64,000 nt of DNA. Source: Costus lasius (taxonomy: Eukaryota; Streptophyta; Magnoliopsida; Zingiberales; Costaceae). Shown in pieces: positions 9,398 to 21,195 of the stretch. Numbering within the stretch: the stretch's first letter is position 1; the number at the start of each line of letters is the position of its first letter. The notes beneath the pieces were generated by a model. That model did not search any database. It was not told where the DNA came from and saw only the letters and a list, made by a program, of their open reading frames with translations. The position numbers were made by a program, and so were the translations under genes. The stretch is taken from positions 50,744,596-50,808,595 of the forward strand of contig CM050454.1 in assembly GCA_027563935.2 (NCBI GenBank), in the 5' to 3' direction.

Positions 9398-12019
9398 TGT
9401 CACATCCCGTTATCTTAACCCCAAACAAGCAACACAAGTCATAGAAGAACAGGATGTTATCATACAAGATCGATGCACATGCTAAGTAAAACCAAGTTCA
9501 GGAAAACCCGATCTGAAAATTTTCGAGAATGCATACATAGAATCTCCACAAAACACAATTTCATAAATGTACCTGCCACCACGCAATCCTTGCACTAGAC
9601 ATATGCAAGGCAACAGTTATATCAAAGCCACATAAAATCCGTAAAATCCATAAATCACATAAAGGTACCTGTCACCAGGCAATACTTGCACTAGACATAT
9701 GCAAGTTCACATTTATATAAAATCTGATCGCAAAAATATAAATCGACTCGAATTTAGAACCAAAGCCACAATGTCGATTCTATAAATTCATAACTAACAT
9801 CAATAATATCAAACACCGAAACCAGGTCAAAGCCCGCGGTGACACAAAATCAAACTCTCAAAACTGCCACAATCCGGCAACACAATTTCACAAAGTTTGG
9901 CCATAACCGGCCCCAGTTAAACACAAAAGTTTTATACTTTAAATCAGCATAATATCCATATCAACACAAGTCCCATATAAAACGCTAACTCAGGTAGTGC
10001 GCCCCTGTTCTACACCTGAAAATATTGAGGGAGTGAGCTACACAGCCCAGTGAGTGGATAGTCTCAATCGACCATCCATAACATACACTCAAAGATACAT
10101 GCAGATTATTTTAAAAATCTTTGGCAGAACATTATGTCAACATATAACTAAAACAAAGAACAGAAACAAAGAACAGAAAACAAAGTACAGAACTCATATA
10201 AACAATTAAATGTACAGACATCACACAAATGTCGCCACAGAGTAACCAAGGTTCTAGAGCCATACTCTAAACTAACTAAACACACCAACCACTTAGTTGT
10301 TGTCCAGCATAAATCAAGAGTGACCACCATGGTCCAACCCGGCTTTGGCCTAAGCACTGGGAGAAGCCTGCAAATCACATGCAACATAAACATGGACAGT
10401 GTGTAGACTCAAGAGGTAATCCCCACCCGGTCAAGATGTGATACCTTGATCTACACCACCCCATAACACAAAAATCTAAACGTCTAAGAGTAATGACATC
10501 AAGAGGTGGCCCCTGTCCGACCAAGACATGGCACTTTGCGTCAATCACTCGTTCTCCCAAAGGGTTCCTTACCTGGACAACCACTAGACACATCTTATAT
10601 CTTATTTCACAAAAGTGGACTCCTAAGTGTCGACCAGACTCTAGGATAGTCATTTTCATCACGATAATCACAACAGGCGGCTGAAACATCAACCCCTCAC
10701 ATATCACAAACACAGGGCTGAAATCTCTAACCCCTAACATATCACATATAGACTATCCCCTTGAGTACACGGTTACACTTAGCCTTAGTCCTATCCATCC
10801 CATAATGGTTACACAGACCACAACACATAATATTCGAAAATCACATAACCACATAATGTAGTGTAGTCCTTAGGTTTCATGCTGATCAGTTCAGTATAAC
10901 CTTGCTAAGTTATCACCCAAGTTTCTCAAACAGAATACATGGCCATAAAAATTATTAGCATTGTTAGCATTTATCAGGGCATTCAAATATTTAACATAGG
11001 ATTAAAATACAACACATATAGCCCACGGTTCTACAACATATTATCTAACTTAAAATTTAAACCTAGTTAACAAGAATTTCATGCTCAAGAATCACTGATT
11101 TAATACTACCTAAATCCCCTATAAGAATACCTTAAATTTCATGTTGCAAAATTTCGGTATTTCAACATAGATACACCTTTGCAAATTTCGGTTTTCAACA
11201 TAAATACACCTTTGCAAATTTTGGTTTTCAACATAAATACACCTTTGCAAATTTCGGTTTTCAACATAAATACTCCTTTGCAAATTTCGGTTTTCAACAT
11301 GGTGAAGTCTTGAGTTTCGGTTTTCTAACATGGTAAATTTCCAATCAATCCAATGTATCAACTAACACAACCAAATTGATAGAATTTGAGTGAGACACCC
11401 CACTCACCTCTTATTTTGAACCGTGAACACCAAGGTGAAATCCTCTCCAAAACTCGTCTAAGGCTTTGAAATTCCACCAATGTCGCCACCAATGGAAGAG
11501 AGACGCCACCAAGCACCCAAGAACGCCGGCCAAAGGAAAAGAAGAGGAAGAAAGGAATTTCGTCTAAGCCTTCAAGGTCGCCCAAGCCTCCAAGCCGCCG
11601 CCCTAAGGTTTCTTCCAAGCCAAAAAAAAACGCCAACTTTCCTTCCCTAACCGCAATTACCCACTTAAAATTTCGGTTTTAAATTTTAAACCCGTTAACC
11701 AATTAATTCGAATTTTAGATCTAATTTAAGTGTAAACCCATTAACCCATAGTTAATTATTCATTTAAGCGAAAATCCAATAAGGATTAACTTAACATCCA
11801 AAATGTCCCAATTAATTAGCAACCAATAAACTCTAATTAATTAATTATAAATTAACAACCAATAAACACTAATTAATTAATTACTAGGGTCAAAATCACA
11901 ACATAGGAAAATATCACAACCAATGATTTTATTTAAATCAAGAATAAAATATCACAGTCAATGATTTTATTTAAATCAAGAATTGTACTTACCAGGAATT
12001 AAGATCCTTGGATCTTACA
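9398..12019. mobile_element. S: probable solo LTR inside B
   Basis: The block begins TGTCACATCCCG and ends GATCTTACA (TG...CA) and is flanked by GGTGC at 9393-9397 and 12020-12024, a 5-bp duplication within the B pol. It carries no protein domain and no second LTR, so a 2.6-kb solo LTR is the simplest reading; gypsy origin is a guess from the TGTCACATCC terminus. It holds internal duplications: about 100 bp repeated near 9570-9720, a 33-bp tandem array at 11144-11309, and a roughly 40-bp repeat near 11910-11985. Orientation is uncertain. A non-autonomous element without internal region is the alternative. Confidence 0.75.
11144..11309. repeat. 33-bp tandem repeat in S
   Basis: There are about five units: a degenerate first (11144-11177), three good ones (11178-11210, 11211-11243, 11244-11276) and a degenerate last. 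The unit contains TTTGCAAATTTCGG then TTTTCAACATAAATACACC. Because 33 is a multiple of three, the minus strand stays open for 80 codons (11119-11361) with an 11-residue repeat; this is most likely a by-product of the repeat length. Confidence 0.9.
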
Positions 12020-13509
12020 GGTGCCTTTCAAGAGAAAATCTTTCTTGAGAAATACGACAGTCCGAGCAACAAAAACTTTGTTCTCGGTGGGATTAAAGAA
12101 GTAGTATCCTTTGGTTTCCCTACGATACCCCACAAACACACATTTATCAGATCTGGGTTCTAGCTTGCTAGAATCCCGACGTTTGACATAAGCCTCACAT
12201 CCCCAGATCCGCATAAATGATAGCATTGAGTGTCTCCCAGTCCACAACTCATGTGGGGTCTTAGGAACACTCTTTGACAGAACGTTATTAAGTGTCTTGA
12301 TTCCTGTAAGTAATGCAAAACCCCAGAAATACGGAGGTAGAGTTGCGTGACTCATCATAGATCGAACCATGTCCAACGAAGTTCGATTTCTCCTCTCAGA
12401 CACCCCATTCCACTGAGGTGTTCCAGGAGGAGTGAGTTGGGAAAGAATCCCACACTCTCTAAGATAGTCAACAAACTCATGGCTCAAGTACTCTCCGTCT
12501 CAATCAGACCGAAGAGCCTTAATGGATCGTCCAAGCTGGTTTTCCACTTCATTCTTGAACTTCTTAAATTTCTCTAAGGAATCAGACTTATGTCTCATCA
12601 AATAGACATAACCATATCTACTGAAGTCATAAGTAAATGTGATGAAGTAGACATACCCACCTCTAGCTTGTTTGTTGAATGGTCCACACACATCACTGTG
12701 TATTAGATCCAACAAACCTGTGGCCCTCTCACCATGCTTGGTGAATGGCGCCTTTGTCATTTTGCCCAACAAACAAGGCTCGCATGTGTCAAATTCCTCT
12801 AAGGAATCTGAATCCAGGAATCCATTTGCATGGAGATTTTGGATGCGATTCTTGTTGATGTGCCCTAAACGACAATGCCAAAGATAAGTATTATTTAAAC
12901 CACTTAACTTGATCCTCTTAGCTTTCACGTTGCACACAGAACTTTGCATGTCCAAGACATACAACCCATTGCATAGTGTACCAGATCCATAGAATATGTT
13001 TGCCAATGAAAAAGAACATGTGTTCTCTTTTATCGCAAAACAAAATCCTTTCCTCGCCAGGGCAGGAATGGATATAATATTCTTAGTAATCGACGGTGCA
13101 TAGAAGCAATGTTCCAGTTCTAGTTGAAGTCCAGACGGTAGCGAGAGAGTGTAGTCTCCTACAGTTACAGCAGCAACCTGTGCCCCGTTACTGATCCGAA
13201 GGTCAATCTCTCCTGGTCGCACTGTCCTACTTCGTTTGAGCCCTTGCATACTTGTACAAATATGCACTCCTCATGCGGTATCCAATACCCACGTATTTGA
13301 AGTAGACAGATTGACTTCAACCACGCAAATACTAGAGCCTGAAGATGAAGGTGTAACCCTTCTCCTCTCCTCTTTCTAGTTATGCCTTTTACAGCTTTCG
13401 AGCTTGAGGTCACCCCTCAAGGTTCGACACCAATCCATCAAGTTGGATCCAACCAACTTGTCATTTTCCAGGATAGATCGCAGTGACAATCTGCTATTGT
13501 TCATAGTCA
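12020..13509 (-). pseudogene. B unit 1 integrase and gag remnant (broken)
   Basis: Continues the B polyprotein upstream of S. Integrase shows LWHCRLGHINKNRI, a C-x2-C pair in CEPCLLGKM, HSDVCGPFNKQARGGYVYF, and the VSERRNRT block with the catalytic Glu. TGA at 12500-12502 replaces the Arg codon of the RSDR block, next to the second catalytic Asp. Upstream are the protease region and then, after a large deletion, only about the first 35 gag codons (start near 13509). The rest of gag including the CCHC knuckle is missing, so this unit could not make capsid. Confidence 0.85.
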
Positions 13510-15130
13510 TCATTTCTACAACAACCAAGAAAAGCAGATTAGCACTACTTCAAATCATTTAAACTGGACTTGTTTTAAATGATCATGGCTCCCACTATTT
13601 TAATCGAATTGACAACCCACAAAGTTAATCGAGAAATTCAAGATTTTCTAGTGAGATGGGATCCTTGTTCCTCACACGGCCTCGCGTCCCGCTAGGGCAG
13701 GATGTACTGCATGAGGTGACGCATGTATCTCAAGGTAGGCGCGCCAGCCAATTGCAACTTAGCAATTCCCCTTCTCAAGATAGTTCAAGCATTTTATGCC
13801 CAGCTAGGGCTAGAACAACACAAAACCCTAACTTCTTGAGGCTGCCTCTAGAGTTCCATCATGTGGCCATCACATATGAAAAACTAGTCAAGTCTATCCT
13901 GACCGTTATGCCTAGGGCCAACGAATTACTTGCAAAGGCGCATCCAGGATTTTAACTGGACTGGGGAAAACATTGTCACCACACGCCTCCTAAAGATGGA
14001 TGGGTGTGTCCACTAGGGTGGAAACAATGCACAGCACCATTGATCGATAGTTTGACGAGGGCTACACGTCAGAAGGCTACTAGACTTGATATTTGAATGA
14101 GGGTTTTGAGGTCTCATCAATTCAGTTTTATCTTATGTCTAGCATTACAGGCATGCAATCCTATTGTGATAACATAAAATAAAACATCATAGGCATGCTT
14201 TAGCAGATATGGAAGGTAGTAAAGGGATGATGTGATCATAACCTATTCAAGACATTGAACCAACCCATGCCAGAAGAGGTTCAACTCTTGACCTAGGACT
14301 CAAGCCCCTAAAGACCTAACCTAGCCGACTTCTATCTTGGTCTTCAAGCTCGGCTCCAAGGTCCTCGTCACCATGGTTTAGCTCTCAAACCCTAGAGGTA
14401 GTTCTAGGGAAACCCTAGAAGCACCCTCATAGGTTCGGCCAATGCCATGGGTTTCCTTCAAGGATGATGCGCCACCAAGTAAGGGCCATCAAGGAGGGGT
14501 GCTTCCTGCGCCACCATGCAAGGTGCTCAAGCAAGCATGCATGCGCCTATCTTCAGGTGATGTGCGCCATCCTAATCTTCATCTTAATTAAAAGCAAAAA
14601 GAAAAGTGGCACGCAGGCCTCACAAGAGTACATCACAGGCATGCAAAGGGGCTTGACTAATGATCACAACACCATGCACAATCAAGGCATTACTCATGCA
14701 ATTCTACATGCTCATGAAAAACATAAAATCTCAAATTTTACTTTTTCATAAAACCAGTTTCTTTTCCTCATCTTCTTCTCACAAATCTTTTAGTTATTTG
14801 CGATTAACTTTCATGATGATTTCAAAGATCCTTTCGGCTAGTAATTTTGTCAGATCAAGGGACCCGGCCAGTCCGAAGACACAATGCCCGTCCTACTTGA
14901 CAAAACCACATGCGCCTTTGATACTTAAATCATGCAAGAAAAATAACCCAAAAATCCAAAAGAAATTGAAAAGGTGATAGAAACAAGAAACCCTAATTTT
15001 TCCTACTTTTAGAAAAATTGTTTGCCATGCAATTTGCAATTTTCAAAAATTGAAATATGGCATGTGAGCATGAAAAACATGAAAAGCATGAAGAACATCG
15101 TTCGAGTTTCGCAAGTCGCTCTGATACCAC
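13510..15130 (-). other. B unit 1 leader with primer-binding site
   Basis: There is no gene. The stretch is homologous to the C leader (34264-35969) and, in short blocks, to the A leaders. The initiator tRNA-Met primer site is at 15118-15129 next to the LTR at 15131. A CCAC-CCTA-GTGG hairpin near 14010 corresponds in position to the CCCAC-TCA-GTGGG hairpin of the A leaders. Open frames of up to about 105 codons here are not supported by motifs. Confidence 0.82.
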
Positions 15131-17251
15131 TGTTGGGAAACCCCGGGGATATTTTACAATTTTTCAGAGGTTTATGGACACAAATACATTGCGTAGCGGA
15201 AGAATATCCCCGAAACAGGCCAGTCTCAAAAACCCAGTGAAGATCGTCAAGTGAGTGAGTCGACACAATGTGATAGAAAATACCTTAATGCAAGGTGAGG
15301 CCGATGTCAACGTAGGCGCCCAAGTGTGCGCCATCTGCAGTCTCACACACACGGATTGCTCAAGTCCTCTTCTTCCACGCCCGGTGCCAGCCTCGGGAAG
15401 AAGATCCAAGCCTTGGGGAGATCACCACTTCACTTGCGCTACCTTCTAGAGAAGTTGCGCCAAGGAGGAAGAGGAGAGAAGACAAGCCGCCAAGCTCCAA
15501 AGCTCCAAGCGCCAAAAGGAAAGGAGGAAGGATGCTTGCGGCTAGGGTATGGAAGGTGTTCGCCCAAGCCTTCTTTGTTCTCGCCCTCAAGAGCTAGAAC
15601 TCGCCTCCTCTCTTGATCACACCTCCAATGAATAAGTATCTTGAGAGGGGCGGCTTGGGGTGTTATTTATAGGGCAAGGGGCGGCTTAAAGTGTGGCCAC
15701 CATTCAAATTGAATGTGCGGCTAGGAGAGATTTTAGGGAGTTAAGTCCTAGTTCAATTAGGACTTAATTTGGGTGGTTAGATGATGTCCTAATCCAATTA
15801 GGACTCTCATGAATGGTTTGATCATGTGGGCGGTTTGATCAAGTTTAATTCCTAATCTAATTAGGATTTGATCAAGCCCAAGTCCTAATCCAACTAGGAC
15901 TTTCAATGGGCGGTTTGAACAAGTCCTAATCCAATTAGGATTTGATTATTTATTTAATTAATTGAATCCTAATCCAATTAGGACTCTAATTAATTCAAAT
16001 AAATCAGCCCATTAAACCTCATAAATTAGGACTCTAATTAATTCAAATAATTAGTCCCAAGATTAATTTCAAACCTCATGATGCATAGGCGCTAACCCTA
16101 GTCTAACTAGGGTTAAGCACACACCATGCACACGCCATCCCTTTTATCCTCCTTAACCCCATTAAGCCCAACTTATCAATGGGCCCAGCCCAATGTCCAT
16201 TATGCATGTTAACCAAGCCCACGGATCCAATCCAAATTTATCCCTAGGTCAAATTGGGCTAACCATGGTTAATATGCCGTAAATGGAAGTCGGCCCCAAT
16301 AAATTTCTTCCATCTCATCAGGCCCATTGGCGCTGATGAAATCTCCAAAATAGATCCGAGTTATCCAATAACTCGATCATAAGGCTTCCCGATCAATACG
16401 AGAACTCGAGTATCAAGGTGTCCGACCTTGTAGGTTCCTCTGACGTTGGCAGTGCTGACCTAAGGTCATCACAAGTAGTGAGTAGCACCTAGCAGTGCAT
16501 CGCTGCTACCTAAGTCATCGGAATGGATATTGACATCGACATCCCCATCATCGTAATCTGGTACAGATGCATTACAGTCTCTTTGCCGTACTGATATCCG
16601 ATTGGACAAGTGTGTCACCACTTGTTTCTATCCAATCTCATGGCTATGACTAAATCAGGTCTAACCTGGGTATGGCCATACACTTTCAGTCATAGAACCA
16701 TAGAGGAGCTCCATGGATATCATGCTTCCCTTAGGAAGGGGCAAATCCTATGTCTGTGCATTGACCTTCTCATATGGGTCGTGACATGCCCAATGACAAC
16801 CGTTATTACCTCCCAACTATGGCAAGGTGTTAGGTTGTATCAAAGCATATCCTTAACCACATAGAATGACCAATGACCTCAAGTCAAGGGATCAATGCAT
16901 CTCTTATCACTTGTGAGGATAACTCGTGACACCAAGTCATTGCCTCACAGCGGGTCGGTCCAGTATATCTACCACTGATATACCTATATGCCTGCGTTAG
17001 CACCTCGTGCCTAACCAGCCCATATACCAGTCTTACAAGTACCATAGCTGTCCCATATCCACTAAGGTACTTGATTAGGGACAATAGTTTGAGCATAGAT
17101 CCAATCTGTCTCCAGGGACACTATCATATAAGTACATGTTCGCAGATGTAAACAAATAATGATAACGACAATGCCAGTATGATATAAATATCAATGTTAA
17201 GTAGTACAAGTAACGGACCAGAATTAGGTCCTTAGGGCATATACACCAACA
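15131..17251 (-). repeat. B middle LTR, shared by two units
   Basis: It is 2,121 bp, starts TGTTGGGAAACC and ends TACACCAACA. The primer site to the left and the purine-tract sequence to the right show it borders two internal regions. It carries the same TATA box (15663-15672) and palindrome array (about 15743-15985) as the left LTR. Confidence 0.92.
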
Positions 17252-17272
17252 ATCTCCCACTTGCACTAAGAC

Positions 17273-18474
17273 CTAGAGGTTGAGAAATCTTAACCCCATA
17301 TCTCTAGCGTGACCATCATGCTTCTGCTCGGCCAAAGCCTTGTTCAATGGGTCTGCTAGATTTTTCTCTGTGTCAACTCTGCTAATCTTGACATCACCTC
17401 TGTCTATGATCTCTCTGATCAGGTGAAATCTCCTGAGTATGTGTTTGGATTTTTGATGAGACCGTGGTTCCTTGGCTTGTGCAATTGCTCCATTGTTATC
17501 ACAATAGATTTCAATGGGATCCACTGCACTTGGAACCACCTGAAGTTCAGAAATGAACTTCCTAATCCAAACGGCTTCTTTGGCTGCCTCAGAAGCGGCC
17601 ACATACTCAGCTTTGGTTGTAGAATCAGCTATGGTGGATTGCTTGAAGCTCTTCCAGCATACAGCGCCTCCATTTATCTTGAACACATAGCCGGCCTCCG
17701 ATCTGAAGTTGTCAAGGTCAGACTGGAAAGACGCATCAGTGTAGCCCTGCATACTGAGCTCTTCCTGTCCCCCATAGACCAAGAACAAATCCTTAGTTCT
17801 TCTCAGATACTTTAGGATGTTCTTTACAGCCACCCAGTGCTGTACTCCAGGATTGGATTGGTATCGGCTGGTTATGCTCACAGCATAAGCCACATCTGGT
17901 CTAGTACACAACATTGCATACATGATCGATCCTACTGCCGAAGCATAGGGCACTCGACTCATGTCATCCCTCTCAGCCTGTGTGGTGGGACACTAGCTCT
18001 TTGAGAGAGTAAGGCCATGTCTCACTAGAAGGTACACTTTCTTGGATTGCTCTAAGCTAAACCTCTCTAGGACCTTATCAATGTATGTACTCTGACTAAG
18101 GGCTAGGAGCTTCTTGGATCTATCCCTATAGATCCTCACGCCTAGGATATAGGCGGCCTCCCCTAAGTCTTTCATCTCAAAACACTTCCCTAACCATGTC
18201 TTCACAACTTGAAGACTAGGGATGTCATTCCCGATGAGTAGTATGTCATCGACATACAAGACCAGAAAAGTCACCAAGCTCCCACTGAATTTTCTGTATA
18301 CACAGGCGTCATCTTCTCTTTTGATAAAGCCATAATCTCTCACAGCTTCATCAAATCGAAGATTCCAACTTCGAGATGCTTGCTTTAATCCATAGATGGA
18401 TCTCTTTAGCCTGCAGACCTTATTGGCCTCTGCAGGATGGACGAAGCCATCAGGTTGTGTCATATACACATCCT
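17273..18474 (-). pseudogene. B unit 2 pol fragment: RNase H and 3' RT (broken)
   Basis: The terminal stop is at 17273-17275. RNase H (TDASFQSD, TKAEYVAASEAAKEAVW, CDNNGAIAQAKEPRSHQ) is open. A TAG at 17993-17995 stands where the other B, C and A copies have Gln (CAG). RT is present from YVDDILLIGNDIP back to VYMTQPDGFVHP, where the sequence jumps at 18472-18475 into LTR sequence. All of integrase, protease, gag and leader is gone from this unit. Confidence 0.88.
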
Positions 18475-18721
18475 CGTGCCTAACTAGCCCATATACCAGT
18501 CTTACAAGTACCATAGCTGTCCCATATCCACTAAGGTACATTGACTAGGGACAATAGTTTGAGCACAGATCCAATCTGTCTCAAGGGACATTATCATATA
18601 AGTACATGTTCGTATATGTAAACAAATAATAATAACGACAATGCCAGTATGATATAAATATCAATGTCAAGTAGTACAAGTAACGGACCAGAATTAGGTC
18701 CTTAGGGCATATACACCAACA
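18475..18721 (-). repeat. B right LTR remnant
   Basis: It matches the terminal 247 bp of the other B LTRs (about 7352-7605 and 17008-17251) and ends CACCAACA against the CCTTA duplication. The join to RT at 18472-18475 uses a 3-bp overlap (CCT), typical of end-joining deletion. At several variable sites it agrees with the left LTR (5486-7605), not with the middle one. Confidence 0.9.
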
Positions 18722-19492
18722 CCTTACCCTTTTCGTCCCAGGTGAGATGGGGCACAGGTGCCTCACGCGAAGTGTCACGTGGGGGTCACCGGGGACCCGC
18801 GTGCTGGGGATGCGGAGGAGCCTCATGGCAGATGGCTGGAGCATGCGCGGGGGGGGCGCATGAACCAGACGACGCTGGGGAACGGGTTCGCCACGACGGG
18901 GCTGCGAACGCAAATCCTGCTCCATCTCGCGAGCATGGTGTAGGACGAGGATGATCAAGTCTAATCCATAGGACGGAAGGGCTCGTCGGATATCCTCATG
19001 GAGTCCACGCTTACACCTAGAGAGCATGAACGCCGGGTCCTCCCTAAGATTGCAACGGATTCTGAGTTCGTTGAAGCGAGAGTCGTATGCATCGATAGAG
19101 TCGAACCCCTGCGAGATAGCGCAATAGGAGTCAAGGAGGTGCTGACGGCAAGTGGGCGGTACGTATTTCTCCCTAAGGCGATAGCACATCTCTTCCCACC
19201 GAGTGATGGGGGGTAGACGCTGGTCAACTAGTTGGCGCTCAACATTTGTCTAGTACAACCGGGCGGGGCTGGTGAGCAGTAGGCGAACATAACTGACCTT
19301 AAGGTGCACGGACATAGCGCTCCACTTGAAATAGTTTTCCACGGCTGAAACCCTGTCGAGGAAATCATTGGGATCTAGGCTACCCTTGAAGATAGGGGGA
19401 TTGATGCGCGTGAGACGACGGACCTCATCGTCCTCACGACTTCGCTGGACCGGACGCTGCGGGGGAGCGGCCTCCTCCGCCCATGTGGACTC
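18722..19492 (-). pseudogene. G gag core (broken)
   Basis: It contains a gypsy Gag core: RLTRINPPIFKGSLDPNDFLDRV, AVENYFKW, RWEEMCYRLREKYVPP, IDAYDSRFNELRIRC and HEDIRRALPS. A TAG at 19250-19252 follows ...ARLY and is probably a former Trp. The left part is Pro/Arg-rich linker toward the CCHC knuckle at 5485. Bounded by the CCTTA duplication of B (18722-18726) and the GACTC duplication of A1 (19488-19492). Gag would form the capsid-like particle. Confidence 0.86.
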
Positions 19493-21175
19493 TGAAAGTC
19501 CCCTTAACAAAGGGGACGAAACCCTAGATAGGCGCATATGGAGGTTTTCTTGCAGCGGAAGGGGTTTCTAGGATCTTTTCATATTATATGATCAACTTAT
19601 AAGTGATTGCAAATAAGAATCAAGGAATCGATTCTCACCAAAGCCATTGCTTGGATGGCGTCTAGGAAGAAGAGACTCAAGCGCTTCTCCTCCAAATGGT
19701 GCGCACACAAATGATGTCGCCTACTCCCTTAGTGCTCCTTGTGCTAGCAAGGTTCTAAGGAGTTCTTGTCGAGTGAAAGGGATGAGAAGATTTTTCCTTC
19801 TTGGCTGAATCCTCAGAAAGCTTCAAGGTGTCGCCACACACGAAAAGCGTCAAGAGGAATCTCGGGAAAAGCGAGAATAGAACTCACTTCTATTCGAACG
19901 TGAAGCGTGTCTCATGTGGAGATCATGGTTTCCAAAAATAGAAACCCACATACGCTTAAACGTTCACGCCAAGTGAACTAGTCGTTACACCCTCTCCCCT
20001 TGAACCATGCGCTCACTTGATGAGCTGGTTCATTTTGATTTGGTTCAAAAACCAATCAAGCCAAGCCTTTAGTCCAGATCAAATTAAACCCTAAGGTTCC
20101 AGATCTAACCATTCATCTCTTGATGCACCCTGATCTCACCGATCTAGCATCCATTCTCTCGATCGAAGCTTACCGATCTCAAGTCCTAATCAATCAAACA
20201 TGATCAGACCAGATCTCACTCACAATCAGAGATTAAATCCCTTTAAACTGAACCCTGACAATTCAGTCCACACGATCTGACTTAAGTAAGCCATATCATC
20301 AAATTGTGCGACCCTGAGGGTTTCCTTTAAATGTCGGTAATGATAACTTACGTTATCACGATCAGTGAGGGGTATCTAGCAACACATCACTGTCTCCCGA
20401 TATAAAGGAAAGAGTCTTCCAAGACTACACCCAAACCACAGCACAAGTGTGAATCCACTTCACAAGGCATACAAGTTTCCTTTGCCACTGGATGTTCTTA
20501 TTGGACAAGCGTGTCAAGCCTGTAGCTCCAATATGATGAGCATGATTAGATCAGATGATCATAGTCACCTGGGTATGGCCATACACTTTCTCAATCATCT
20601 CATCCAGGGGGCCCCTTTAGAACATCACACTCCTTAAACAAGGAGACGGCAATCCTATATCTATCACTAGTGCCCTAACATGACTCATGATCATTATCCA
20701 AGATAGTCTATAACCATTATGTTTCAAATGATATTGAACTACCTCAAAACAATGACAATCATCATTTAGAAACACAAATGATCTCAAGTCAGAGGACATG
20801 TGCCACTTGTTGCAAACAAGGATTATTCACATTGTGACAAGCAATTGAATATCCTAGTAGGGTCTGTCCAGTACATCCAATGTACCCATGAGTCTACATC
20901 TTATTCCATTCTCGAAGCATCCTATAAGATTAGAACACATATTAGTCTCCATCATATCAAGGCTGTCTCATGTTCACCAAGATATCTCGACTAAGGACAT
21001 ATAGCATGTCAGCCTAGCTGAACAGCATCGAGACATTATTCAGAAGTACACTTATTGCAGCAGACAATGTAACAAACTGAATAACAACCATTGCCTTTAT
21101 AAACTTAAGAGTTTATACATGATACTGAAAGAATCCCAAGGCCTCAAACATTAGCCTTAAGGGCATACCCCAACA
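19493..21175 (-). repeat. A1 3' LTR
   Basis: It is 1,683 bp, starts TGAAAGTCCCC and ends CATACCCCAACA. It carries the palindrome cluster (about 19910-19985) and the GTATGGCCATAC palindrome at 20573-20584. No coding gene. Confidence 0.94.
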
Positions 21176-21195
21176 ATCTCCCACTTGCACTTAAT

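Larger units (their letters stand above)
5486..18721 (-). mobile_element. B: Ty1/copia array, LTR - internal - LTR - internal (deleted) - LTR remnant
   Basis: The whole block lies between CCTTA at 5481-5485 and CCTTA at 18722-18726 inside the G gag, so it behaves as one insertion. Order from left: 3' LTR 5486-7605; internal 7606-15130 (contains S); LTR 15131-17251; internal 17252-18474; LTR remnant 18475-18721. The middle LTR has a primer site on its left (15118-15129) and a purine-tract junction on its right, so it serves as 5' LTR of one unit and 3' LTR of the next. Such arrays arise by unequal recombination between LTRs. Confidence 0.92.

Noticed and set aside
10148..10740. Minus-strand frames of 81 and 121 codons in S
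   Set aside because: No recognisable motif, overlapping ends, and they lie in LTR-like sequence.
11119..11361. 80-codon repeat protein in S
   Set aside because: The open frame exists because the tandem unit is 33 bp; there is no start context, domain or support outside the array.
14464..14977. Open frames of 95 and 105 codons in the B leader
   Set aside because: They lie on the strand opposite to the element, overlap each other and have no counterpart of similar length in the C leader.
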